A stretch of DNA of 64,000 nt from assembly GCF_004027225.2 (NCBI RefSeq), contig NC_044283.2:11116992-11180991 (forward strand), given 5' to 3'. The position numbers and the translations under genes were made by a program. Source of the DNA: Strigops habroptila. Lineage: Eukaryota > Chordata > Aves > Psittaciformes > Psittacidae. Positions 28,101 to 40,400 of the stretch are shown here, piece after piece (within the stretch, counting starts at the first letter, position 1; the number at the start of each line of letters is the position of its first letter). Under the pieces are notes generated by a model. The model saw only the letters and a list, made by a program, of their open reading frames with translations, was not told the DNA's origin and did not search any database.

Positions 28101-31100
28101 ATATAAATTAACCTCATATGTTAATTACTCTACAGTCTTTATGTGTCTAACAGAATTGAGAGAAAAAGAAAATACAACTCAACCTCTTTATGTGTATGTG
28201 AAACATCTACAAAAGTTGTTTTAATGAAATCAGAGACAGAATGTTCTTAGAAGTGTTGGTTAACATGTAGACGCCTGAAGAAAATACAACTCCATGATTA
28301 TTTATATGTAATAACATACATATATATTTCTCTGGATGAGAATTTAGACAGTCATGCACAGTGAGCCAGCAAAATAAACTCCAAATCACAAGTCATCAGT
28401 ATCAATAAGGACACAGCTTCAGTAATGGTTCCATTTCCTGCATCCATTTCTGTTGAAGAAGAGACAAACATTCACGTTGACAATCAGCTACACAATAACC
28501 TAGCTGTGAGCTGCCAAATTCACATCTTTTAGGTACATATTTCAGCAGAAGGAGGGGCATAAATCAGCTTTATTATTGATTTGCTATGTATGGCAAATTA
28601 CTACAAACACACAGAGGACCAGCCATTGTGTCTTAACTGCAGATCTGACTAAGCAGGCTCACCACTCTCTTTCTGAACAGACATGAATGTATCCAACTGT
28701 TCTTTTATTCTCTCACCTTCTCTGCCCCAGTGGATAATTGTTTAATACAAAGTAGAATAGCTCTAAGACATGACCTTCAGACAAAGAACTCTTCATCTCG
28801 TTCCTCCAAAGTGGAAGCAGATGTAGGTTCAAATCTTTCTTTTGAATCAGTCAGTTCAGGAAGAAGCTGGACCCAGGCTTACTAAACTTCTGGGAAGTTC
28901 TCCAAGTGGAGGGTTAATAGCCATTCTAAGAGGCCTTTCCTTTTCTCCTTATGGAAGGAAAACAAAGACTTAATCAGGAGAACTTAAGCAGAACTTTGGC
29001 CAAGCTAAAACATGCATGAATCTATTGGTCTCTGTGCGGACATTTTAAGTGCTTTTAAACAGCACTCCATCTGGTCTAGGTTAATTCAGTTGGCTTTGAG
29101 GCTACACCTATAACAATAAAACATAATTTAAAGACAGACCAAAGTTGCCATGACTGCCCGTATTGCTATATGGCTGGCTTCTCTAGTACAGGTTTGCCTT
29201 ATGCTAACTTCTGATCTCCCAGACAATGTCCATGTTGGGAAAGAGATGAGGCTGCTCTGGGCAGGGGAAAAAGTTGGATGCAAACAGTGCTATATCATTT
29301 GCTATCAAAGCCACAACGCAGGCTTACTAGAATAGGCATAGCCAGCCTGTCTTTCCTTGGGTATTTTACACTGTGCCAGACCCTCTTTACCAGTCAACAG
29401 GTGATCTAGAAGCTCAGTCCTGTAAAAGATAAATATCCATGGCAAAATAGTCTTTACTTTCTCTGTGTCTTTCTTCATTCTATGTACAATGAGTCAAACT
29501 TCTTTTTCCCTTTATTCATATAAATAAGCAGACTGTATGCTGTAATGCATACCCATCATCTGGCAATAGCCCAGTTATGAACAAAACCAGGTGAAAAATT
29601 CATCTCAGGAATCTGGGAATACATCTGTTACCTTGAAGCCTTGGAAATACATGAGTACTACGCTTCACTATTTCCCCTAGATCCAAGGAAAGATCCTTGA
29701 CAAGCAACTATTTGCACACAATAACAAACTGGTCAAATAACATGATGATTTTATGTCGGCTTTTTGAGGGCCTGCACATAAAAATACGTTCGATGAAACA
29801 AGTACTATTGATCATGACAGAAAAAATAATCCCTTGCCATCCATAAATGTGACATTTGCCATCGGTGTTACCTTGCTTTAGAGAAAAGAATACTCACATA
29901 TGGAGAAAACAGGTTCACCGGGAACATGCTAACAAGATGAAATTAAAGCAGGAAAAGAGTAGGAAGCTTTCAACAAGTCACAAAGGGAGAAAAGGCACCT
30001 TCTCATCTGTGAGGTTACCATCTGGGGACAACTTTTATCCTTTTCCTTTGCCTTTCTTTAAAACAACAAAAGATTTTGAAATGCTGACCGAAAAGGCAAA
30101 CAGCAATTAGCACCCTCCTTACAAAATGCAAGCAGTATTTGCCAAAGCATTGGCCAGGATTCTCCCTGCTGAGGGAGGTTTCTGAAGGGTAGGGACCAGC
30201 TTCCGGGCAAGGGAGATATGCTATGGGGCAGCTCTGGGCTCTTTCTAGTGCAATTCAGTCCTGAGCAGTGCCAGAGGGCACAAAGATGCCCTTGTTCCAC
30301 AAGGTGTTCCACATATCACTATGAGTTATTCCTTGTCATAGACTAGTCCTAAAGCATGCGATGAAGTTCAGCTCAATGCCCTTGTTCATGTCTAACGTAA
30401 ACACTGCAAAGAAAGGAAAGGGAGCAAGAGAGGCCATAGTATGTCAGGCACAGTAGTAGATCCTGTCCTCTGCAGTGACAAAATGGTCCCACCAAGAAGA
30501 TGAAAGTGGGAATAAAAATTAATCAGCAATGAGGCTTTTATGTTTTTAAGGTTTTAAATGCTCTTTTGTGAGCTTTCTTACAAGTAGACTTAAAATAGAG
30601 CAAATCAAATTTAGTTTTTGTGGGGGAAAAAAGAACAGCAGATGATTTCTAATTCCTCAGAAACAAAACACATTGAAAAGTAACTGCATATTTTTAAGAC
30701 AAAGTAGAAAAACACCTAAAAGAAAGACTGAGAGAGAGAATTCCTGTAGAAAGATGACTCAGACACCCCACTTCCTGAAAAAAGCAGATTTTGATTCAAG
30801 TTTCTGCTCCAAACTGAGCATACCAGGTCATGTACCCAAAAGTGCTCTAGCCAGAAAGCCAGTGCCTCCTCATGGGATAAATGTTTTTTGCTGCTAACTA
30901 TGCAGCTGAAATCATGGCTACCTTGAACTCCACGGCAATCCTTTTACTAAAACTAAATAACAACAGTGATACAGTGTTATTAGACACATAAACTGCCATT
31001 ACACTAGGCTTATGAATGGGAGATGTTGGGTATTTAGCATTTTAAAACTGTACTTTTAATTTAGGTGTTAAGTATCACAAAATCTTCTTAGCATAATTAT

Positions 31101-31142
31101 TTTCCACCTCTTCTGCTAATTCGTGAGATCTTTTTCTTTTAG
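13110..31142. other. Long gene-free stretch
   Basis: About 18 kb with no recognised gene or mobile element. The longest frames are 138 codons (25854-26270, plus), 113 codons (19172-19513, minus) and 109 codons (25419-25748, plus). None has motifs, domain resemblance or neighbouring exons. Old repeats too diverged to see by eye are likely present. Confidence 0.55.
24118..24163. repeat. TA/CA-type simple repeat
   Basis: Short imperfect runs of tatc, tata and caca ('ctatatatattcacacaca', then 'tatatata') form a degenerate dinucleotide repeat. Confidence 0.7.
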
Positions 31143-31456
31143 GTGCTGAAAAAAAGAGTCTGCTTGGTGTTGATATTGTGATGTCCAGAATTGAAACCAA
31201 AAAGTCACAGAAAAAGGAGGCATATCTTCTCAATCCAAGGTTAAATATCCTCATGTCTTACTACTGGAGACATACAAAAAGATCTTTTTTCCCATAATTC
31301 ACTGTCCACTCCAATTTTTATTTTTTTTTTAGAGAGGTTGAAGAGTTTTATGGTAAAATTCATATCAGGACTAAAGTAACACATCTTCTTTTCCTGATGT
31401 GCCAGAGAGGACCTTTCTGTACTTCAGTCTGGAAGTATGACCATGGCTTCACTTGA
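31143..31456 (+). other. Candidate pair of exons of an unidentified gene
   Basis: Exon 1 (31143-31239) follows a strong acceptor (tttttcttttag). It is open only in the frame reading AEKKSLLGVDIVMSRIETKK and then SQKKEAYLLNP, and ends AAG|GTTAAA, a weak donor. Exon 2 (31333-31456) follows a T-rich acceptor (tttattttttttttag) and reads EVEEFYGKIHIRTKVTHLL, then a Cys-containing tail to TGA. The two join in phase (AG|A, Arg) across a 93-base intron. The composition looks protein-like, with mixed charge and few low-complexity runs. I do not recognise the family, see no start exon and no poly(A) signal I can tie to it, and chance agreement is possible. Confidence 0.25.
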
Positions 31457-34400
31457 TGAATGCCTCTTGGAACAGCTTGTCTGGTTTAAGCCAGAAAATT
31501 GCTTCTCTTGAGAATGCTCTGCTCTCTGAAGAATTCATCTACAAGTATGCCAAGGTGTTATAATACAATGTATTACTAGGATAAGTTCTCTACTGGTTTG
31601 GAGTTGTGTAAGTAGTGATAGGAAAATCATTACATAAATCTAATCATGAAGTAACTAAACTTGTTACTCTGCCATTCAGTATTTAGTATAAAATTTCTCC
31701 CTACCACTGAGTTTTGCATTGTTTGGACTATTGATTTGTATTCAACCATGTGGAATTAATTCTTGGCTACCTTCTGCAGGTATTCTGAATTGCTCTCATT
31801 TTCCTGTTTGACTTATTTCTCCATCTCTTTCAAGACTCTTTTAAATTTCATGTTAGCTGTAAATACCATTAATGTTGCAGATTTACTTTTAGTTTGTAAA
31901 ATGCACAGGATAGGAGTACATATCTTTGAAGAGAAACACAGAATATAATAGTTTTCAGTGGAAAATAATGAATCTATTTGTAATATATCACTGACCAAAA
32001 TTATCTGTGGTATTGCATAAGAATAGTGGCCGTACATAAATTAGTGATAGGAACACCACAGTCGGGTGGTGGTCCACAGGCCCATTTCTTACCTGGCAAG
32101 ATCTGCTTCAGTGTGTTTAAGCCAAGGTTAAACCTAATCTAGCGTATCTTTGCTGACATCCACTGAAATTCTGGGGTCATACATGAGCCATCTGTTGAAA
32201 TGGTTTCATGACATAAGAATATCCAAAGCAATACATTAAATCAGCACATATGTTCAAAGAATTTAAGGCCAGAAACTTTGTAAATATTGAAAGCACATTT
32301 ATTTAGTTAATCCAATGCCATTTATTGTAGCTGGGTCTTCTTTCAAAGCCAATAACTGTCAGATGCCAAAATAAGCAGCAAAAATCTTATTTATTTTGAA
32401 GGCTCTTACTGAAGAGCCTCTGTCTGGTGTCACAAATTGGTAAGGCAAAACTAAGAGCCAAATCCTAATTTCAAATGTCTGTATGGAACCTCACCTATGT
32501 TCCCAAAATGTTACTTTAGATTTCTGATTCAGGAAGTTCATCATTCATGTATAATTTTTGTGGTCATCTGACGTCATAAAGTAAGTTGGAAGACACAAGG
32601 AAACAAGTTCAGTTTTGTCTCAAATTAGAGACAAAGATATAGTACAAAGATATAGTAACCGGGCTCATTTTGTGATGAAACAGTCCAAAAATGTAAACTA
32701 GAATCTGTTGACAAAGCTGTACTGATCTTTGTGGATCGTGGGTGTATTTGACCTTTCTAGATATTTGTGGTATCATCTCCCTCTACACAACTAACCCTGA
32801 AGAAATTCTAGATACACTAACGTACAATGGCAATTAAGTAACATCAAGCATTAAAAAAGTAACAGTGCACATAGATACCATGAGAGCCCTTACAACATAC
32901 TCAGTGCTACCTAACAAGCAGTGTAGAGAAAATAGAGCAAGATTCTGAGAAGAAAATAGCTTGTTCTGACTCTGATACTGCTGCTCACGTCCTCTGCTTG
33001 ATGTCCTTTCTAAGTATCGGATTATCAATGCTTCAGGTTAAAAAAACGTTACTTTTAATTCTTTTCACAGCTATTTCAATTATGCTCAAACAGGATAGAA
33101 GTGAGTTTAATTGCTTTAATGCTTCAGGTTTTAGGAAATTAGCTCTGGAAACATCTAAATGCACATCCTTCCCTGCTTTCTCCTTGCTCCTTGCAAAGAG
33201 GGAGTTATCTGCCAGCAATAAATTAAGGTACCCCCCCTACTGTCACAACAGTTCTGAAGATTGCTTCCTTGCCATGCTGCTCCAGAAAGAGAGTAAGCAG
33301 GTGTATATATAACCTTCAATTAAGTGTATTATAGAGCACCACCTGTATGTACCTTAGGGATGATGTTCAACAATCAGACAGCATGACTCTCTAGCTGAGA
33401 CAGGACTCCCCATAGTATGAGAGAGGCAAGGCTGTCCAAGAACGGAGTTTACCAATCCTTAGGATTTTTAACTCCTTTCCACGTGGGGCAGAAAGTTGAG
33501 AATCTATGCATTTCCTCCAACTAGTCACCTGAAGCCCCTTTTGAGACATTCAGAATATTTCATATTTGTTCTACCCAAAATAGTATCATTAAGATTTCTG
33601 AGGTGAAATGAATCATTCTTCTGCAAAAAGTAAGATAAATCAAAGGAGCTGATTTCAGAAATCAAGCTAAACAGGGTATTTTGATAAATCATAAAAAGGT
33701 ATATATGTTTCTCAAGTTGGAAAAGATTTTTTTTTTAAGAATTTCCCACAGTTTTGGTGAACTGACATTTTATGATGGGAAAATAAGAAGTTCAAAGAAC
33801 ATTTTCAAGTATCCCTAGTCATAGTATCTTATCCTACATCTCCCCCCACAAGCATACAAATGAGGTAACTCTTTATTTCTGATCCTTGTGCTGTATTTAA
33901 AACCAAATTTTGGTTCTCAAAACTTCTCTTATCACTTCTAAAGCAAATGATACATTAACTCCTAAATTGGGCACTGATGGAAAAATTTCTATCTAAAGTA
34001 TAATGGTAAGCACAGTGTGGTAAGGGTCTCCATTTCATTTTGATTATGTGCCCCCAACTTCACAACGTTTCTAAACAAAATGGCAATTCTCCAGAAAAGT
34101 GTCATAGCTTAATTGTCACTTTTCTCCTGAACTGCGATAAATATAGAGTAATGTAATTAATGCAGCAGCAAGAAAAGTGCTGCTTCTCTAGGAGAAGAAT
34201 TTGTAACTTCCCTCATGTTGTCCTAGCAACTTTGAGGAGTTGTCATAGATTCTTCTCTTTGAAGGAGTAGGTATGTGTCAGTTCTGAAACGGTGGTGTTA
34301 TCTGTCATCAAATTACCTTGAGCACTGAACAGAATAAAAGACTGGTTTTGTGATTTGACTGAAATGCTAAAATAATCAAGCAGACAAACTTATGCCTAAT

Positions 34401-34935
34401 TCAAAGTTTGCTGAAGTAAACAGAAACAGGCTTGTCCACTTCAGTACATTTTAGCTGAAAGAACAGTTTTTTAAAGGTATCCAGACAGCCAAATTCATGC
34501 ATAAGCCCCTCAATTTACAAGAGAATTAAGTGTCAACATACTTCAAAAACTTTGGTTCTGCATTACTAATGAGAAAACAAACATCATAATTATTTGCATA
34601 CAGAAATATGTCTGCCTATTTCTTCAGATAATATAGCAACACAGAAGATAAGTGGTATTGCATCGCACTGACTTTGATCATTCCTCCTCTGCTGTCAGTT
34701 CTTCTTAGGGTTGGGCTGCTACAGTTTGCTAGTCATAGACAACATCATCTCCTCATGCCAGCATAACAGTTTCGTACTAGTGCCCATGTCCTGGCATTCA
34801 GAGCACACAGCTCACAACCATCAGAACTTTCTTCCTGTGCTGGTGGACACAGGTGACCTGCTTCTGGTTGGTCGTCTTTTTGCTAGGAAGCCTCCATCAA
34901 GAGTTTCAGTCAGATTAATTTTGTGTCAATGTCAA
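31457..34935. other. Non-coding, nothing recognised
   Basis: AT-rich. Includes a small duplication 'acaaagatatagt' at about 32633-32658. No gene evidence. Confidence 0.6.
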
Positions 34936-35292
34936 ATCATAGAATCGTAGAATCAGGTAGGTTGGGAAAGACCTAGCTTTAAGATCATCAAGTCCAACTA
35001 CCAAGACCACCACTAAACCACATCACTGAGGGCCTCATCTACACAGTTTCTGAACACTTCCAGAGACAGTGATAACACCACTGTCCTGGGCAGCCTGTTC
35101 CAATGCCTGATCACTCCCTCTGTGAAGAAATTGTTTCTAATATCCAATCTAAACCTCCCCTGGTGCAGCTTTAGGCCATTTCCTCTTGTCCTATCGCTTG
35201 TTACTTAGGAGAAGAGAATGACCCCCACCTCTCTACAACCTCCTTTCAGGTAGTTGCAGCAAGCGATAAAGTCCCCCCTGATCCTCTTCAAA
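34936..35292 (-). mobile_element. CR1 fragment, diverged subfamily
   Basis: It starts at the inverted octamers (atcatagaatcgtagaatca) and covers about 360 bases of the CR1 3' end. Recognisable pieces are 'aagatcatcaagtccaac', 'ctgggcagcctgttccaatg', 'aatatccaatctaaacctcc' and 'cctcttgtcctatcgcttgt'. Its distal 3' sequence differs from the full-length element but matches the copy at 54.5 kb, suggesting a separate CR1 subfamily. Confidence 0.9.
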
Positions 35293-36209
35293 ATGCAAAT
35301 GCAAATGAAGCCTTGGTTTTATGCTCTATCCATAGTTTCATTTTCCCTTCCCAGATCTGCAAGAACTCTGGGTTCATCTTGCCAGCACATGCTCCTGCCA
35401 TGCTGTTCCCTTGCCTTTTCTAGTATTTTGTTTATTTTAAGGGTTTCCCTTTGGTGCTCTTTTTTTCTTTATCAAGCACTGAATCTCTTGGCTTAGATAA
35501 TTCCTCCTCCACCCGTGTGACAGCTGCAGCTCGAATCCTGTCACCCCTGGGGACTGCCCATTCCCTCTCAGTTCCAGGCTGCCTCTCACCTGCCTCTGAC
35601 AATGCCTCAGAAGGGCTTAGATTTGAATTTCTCCCTGCTGCCTCTTTAGGTCTCAGTCATAAGCAGTTGATCATCTGGTTAAAGTAGGTTCAGTTTTTTG
35701 TGCCAATACAAAGACCGAGGTTGCTGCTCTTACCAGATGCTCAATCTACCCTTGAATCAAGGACACATGCTTTGAATTTTAATTATACGCAGGTTGATTC
35801 GACTTCAAAGAGGCATCAAAATATGGACAAAGCCAATAATTATATCACCCTGAAAAGATGTTTTGTCATCTTTATTTTACCAGTGATTTGCTGTAAACTA
35901 CATTTAATGTTCTTCATTTACACAAGACAAAGTATTTCATCTAGAGGAGGAGATGCCTTGGTTAAGCTGGTATTAAGCAACATTTAACTATTCACTAATA
36001 GTAATTTGGTTCATTTTTTAAAAACAGTATTAAAATAAAAAAGGTCTCATATGACAAAAATAATTTCTCCAGATAAGTTTTTTTCAATTATAAAATATTT
36101 TGATGACATGTTCAAAATTTTTCTTATACATCAAGTATGTGCTACAGCTACCTGAGGAGAGATCTGCCACTGCTGTATATTTCTGACAAACTCAGAAGAT
36201 GGCTAGTTG
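35293..36209. other. Non-coding, nothing recognised
   Basis: Slightly GC-richer up to 35660, then AT-rich. Overlapping plus-strand frames of 78-95 codons are present without motifs. Confidence 0.55.
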
Positions 36210-37400
36210 GTGCACATACCTTCAAGAAAAGCAAGTAGGACAGCCAGCATGACTACAAGCCAATTAATCTAACATGGGCAAACTCTCAGTTAAATCCTGT
36301 ATCAGTTTATCAATTAAAAAATAAGTGCTGGAATATAATTATGGCCAGTGATGATGACCCTATAGAAAGCAGATTTTATTGATCAAATCTTATTTAATTA
36401 TTTGATGAGGTCACAATTTTGTTTAGAAAAGATAACTGTGAGGATATATTTAGACTTCTATAAGGCATTTGAACTATGTATAAGCATATGATAATCTGAT
36501 CTAAAAATTAACGCTATCCATTATTAATAAAGCACACATTAAATGAATTAAAAAATGGCCCATGAATCTCTAGAAATAGTCACAAAAGGAGAAACACTGT
36601 GCAACACAAGTAATTTTAATATGATTCCTCAGGGGCAGCAGTGGACCTCGGAATATGTAACATTTTCATAAATGATTTTGAAGTAAGGCTAGTACAATCT
36701 TAAATGAATTACAGCTGACAAAATCAGGCAGAATGATAAATAGCAAAGACAGACAAGTTACACAGAATGATCTGAGTAATTCAGCATATGAAACAATTAA
36801 GCCCACAAAATATTTTAATAAAAATCACATTCACATTATACACCTAGAAAGAAAAGTGCAAAACAGTGACTAAAAATTAATCTAGAGTTAAAATGGACCA
36901 ATGATAAGCAATTATTTCATTGTTAGTCTCTGACTGCTAGGAAGACACAAGGAACATTAAGCTGTTCCATCAATATATGAACTTGGGAAAAGTAAGATTA
37001 GACTTCAGCGCATTTATTGATAGCACTGAATCAGAAATGCTGCTTCCAGTTCTGGCGTCTACATTTGGAAAACCATGGCCCAAAACTGAAGAGACAGAAA
37101 CTTGAAAGAATTACAAGCTTATATTGCTTACCTTCTCAAGAAGAGACCTACATGGATGCTGAGTCAGAGCAGGATTTATAATTAAGCAGAGGCGAACCAA
37201 GAAGCACTGGTAGATAGGTCAAGTTGAACAAATTCAAATTGGAAACAAGACTAAGTTTCAACTGAAAGAGTGATTAAGCACCGAGACCTTCAAATCAAGA
37301 CAGAGTACATCTTTAGAAGAAAGTCACAGACCTTTTACAGCCCTTAGTTCTATCAACCTATTGTAGTTTAATGAACAAGCAATCAAAGGTAATACAGATC
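36210..37400 (+). mobile_element. Decayed CR1/L3-like LINE relic (reverse-transcriptase region)
   Basis: Heavily mutated DNA retains the order of LINE reverse-transcriptase landmarks. Near 36215-36275 there is a decayed 'TFKKS...DYKPINLT' block. At 36447-36479 the frame reads YLDFYKAFELC, matching the RT palm motif. At 36624-36635 it reads IPQG, the equivalent of the VPQG block. Near 36705-36735 is a degenerate counterpart of the FADD block. Near 37046-37070 is QFWRLHLEN, the counterpart of QFWCPHLE. Stops and indels are frequent and AT content is high, so this is much older than the full-length CR1. The exact family (CR1, L3 or L2) is uncertain and the ends are approximate. Confidence 0.75.
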
Positions 37401-40400
37401 CAGCTTGAAGCTCATTGCCATCTGAGGATTTTTCCCATTGAGCTAAGGGCCACAGAAAAAAAACCTGTGACATTTACGTTTTTAAACCTTTAAAGTAACA
37501 CTTGATGTTGAAACAGAAGGTTCACTTTCTTCAGTTCAGCCCATTCTTTCCTCTGGTTTGGGGCATTTAAGAGCATTAAGCAAAGATGACAGTCAGACCA
37601 ACACACAGCCTTTACCGTGGATGCCAGAAATAGACATATTAGGCCAGATCCTCCATTAATATAAAACATTGGAGGCACACTATTTTGGCTCAGTCTCACA
37701 GGAAAAGAGGCAATTCCCAAAATTAGGGTTTTGTCAGACACGATTTTCACACAACCTAGAAGAAGCATGAATATAGTCCTCAAATAGCTGCAAGTTGATG
37801 CAAAAAGATTTTGTGATGTGGTTCAAGTGGCTTGGAAAAAGATTTCCAGGTAAGTGCGAAAGAAGCTATGAGAAGTTTTAAAATGTGCACAGGATGTATT
37901 AATTCAACCAAAATAATCCAACTCAGTTAACTGCTTCTTACTTCCATAAAGCCCAGATTACATCAGAAACACCCCACCTCTGCTGTTAAGCTTGCACATT
38001 AAAAAGTGCAGGAGTAAAATCTCTCCTCAGCATCCCATTTTTGGCTATTCATTTGTTAAAGTAGTCTGTTAATTTTAAGGAAGGATCTAAGGAGGATCAC
38101 TGTAAAGAGCCAGTAAGGGTGAAAATCCAGTCTCTCCCTTCAAAACATAACATTTCCTAGACGTACCCAATATTAGGAGAAATCAACCAAAGCTCACATA
38201 TCTTGTCACTAGAATATAGCTCCAACAGCGTTAGGCTGTTAGAAATGAGTCACTGACAAATCCAAAGAGCAATACGTAGGCTTGGGGGAAGAAAAGAACC
38301 ATGAAAAATTAATCATGGTATTAAATCAGCTCAGTTGAGGAGCCCCACAAGCAGACTAGTGCCAAAACCTTGCTGAGAAAGCCATCCATTACGAATGCAG
38401 GGCAGCAGTACACCCAACCTCACCTCCCTGACTGTCATGAGTTTGATAAATGACAGACGGCAGCCTCACAGCCACCACACCAGCACCCTCAGGTGAATCG
38501 CAACCACTCACACAGATTTTAAGAAAACCAGCCTTTCTGAGTAGTCACTAACCTGTTGCTGTTGGTTGCCATCTCCTTCCCAAGCTGCAGCAGCACGTGT
38601 GGGAGCAAGCTCTCCTATGAACACTGAGGAGAAAAGTTCTTGAGTATTTGTTTTCTCCTCATTGTCTATCACTAGGCTCTCACTTTTTCATAAACTCCCT
38701 TTGGTAGCTAGCACATTTTTGGAACCTACTCTTACTATCTTTAGTGTTCCCTGCTAGTTTTAGCTGCAGCTGGACTTTGTCACTTATAATTTTGTCCTTA
38801 AGTACCCAAGCAATGCTTTCACATTCTTCGTTTTATGCTTTTCTTTATTGCTGTCTACCTTTTCCTAGACCAATCCTTGGAGATACCTTTCTTCACCCCA
38901 CTGATCCAGGCTGTGATGAAAATTAAACACATAGGAACACAAAGAATGTTGAAACAACATGGTGGCGAGGATGAATATCACAGGAATATACAGACAGACA
39001 TGAATACACAGACAAAATAAAAGAAGCTTGCCTTTGCTTTTCTTTTAAATAGGCCTTTCAAGTCACCTTTACACATCACTAAGAGGTTGGCTGCAGGAGC
39101 ACAGAATTTTGCACAGAATTCAAATTAGGAAAAACTATGTATGCCAGACTTGTCGAGAGCTGTGTCCATCTGCTGCAGTATCTTCCATCTGACAAGGGCT
39201 AACAGGAGATGCTTCAAAGTAAGACAAGCCCATTAAGGGCAACTATAGGATAACATGCTCTTTGAGAAAGTAGTTTCCTCCATTCAGCTGTAAAAAGGCT
39301 GTCTTATGTCCTGGAGCGTGTAGCTTTTTGCCCTTCTTTTTCCTAAAGTCCTTTTTATTCTAATCTCCTCTAATATGTCAGGAGATTTTCTCATTATCTA
39401 TTACTCTTTTTTGATCCTATTAGGCTTCTGGCAGCAATTACATCAAGAGACAGCAGGGTTCAGAGGTTAATTGTGCCTTGTATTTAAAAAGTACTTCCTT
39501 TTTTTCCATTTTAGCTGTGTTCATTTTTAAATAATGCTAAAATAGAAACTGGAAAAAAAATCTATAGCTCAGTTTAAAATAAAAATGAAAAGAGAGAGAA
39601 ATTATGACACTCAAATAATTCTTTCCTGTAAGCCTTGGGGAAAACTTGATGGCACTGAGAAGTTAATGTAAATTGCCACTGTTAGGTTAGATTAGAAAGA
39701 AAATTCAAAAAATAACTCTTTTAATCAGCTGCTCAGCTGGTGTGAATCAGTTTAGTTCTTTGGGAACTGAGTCTGAAGTGATTTATATCACCTGAAGATC
39801 ATGCCTTTTGATCTTTAAATATCTAATAATTTTTATGGATCTCCTGTAGCTGTCTTTTAATGTATGTACATCTTCTTAAGTCATGGTGTATAGAACCGGC
39901 CCTTCTGCTTCACCTGCAGTCTCACCTCTTGCTCCCTATGCACCATCTTCCCATTCAAAAATCCCAAATTTAGATTTATCCCTCTTTTGCAGAAAACACC
40001 ATTGATCCCTATTCAGTTTGTGATCCATTATAATACAATCACCCAGTCATGGTGATGGTATTATAATCACTCTCCATGTTGTATTAATAATACCTCCTCC
40101 CTGCCTACAAACACACATCTCTCCCCATGTATTTAGCACTTGAAATGACTGGATTTCATCTCACTGATTTCAAATCACTTATGCAATTAATCAAGATAAT
40201 TTTGAATTATAATTGTGTCTCTCCTTTTCATTCTTCCTCCAGGAACTGCCTCCTGCCAGCCAGGGACTGTCCTTTCTAGCCGCAAACTCAGTTCTGCATC
40301 AATCTAATCTAACAGGTAGCGCAACGTTGCCATATTGCTGGTTATAACAGCCACCCTGGGACTCACTATACCAAAGCTCAAAATCAAAGATTTTAAGGTT

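Noticed and set aside
29880..30008. Lys/Arg-rich frame between acceptor-like and donor-like sites
   Set aside because: Low-complexity basic peptide, no homology and no neighbouring exon in phase.
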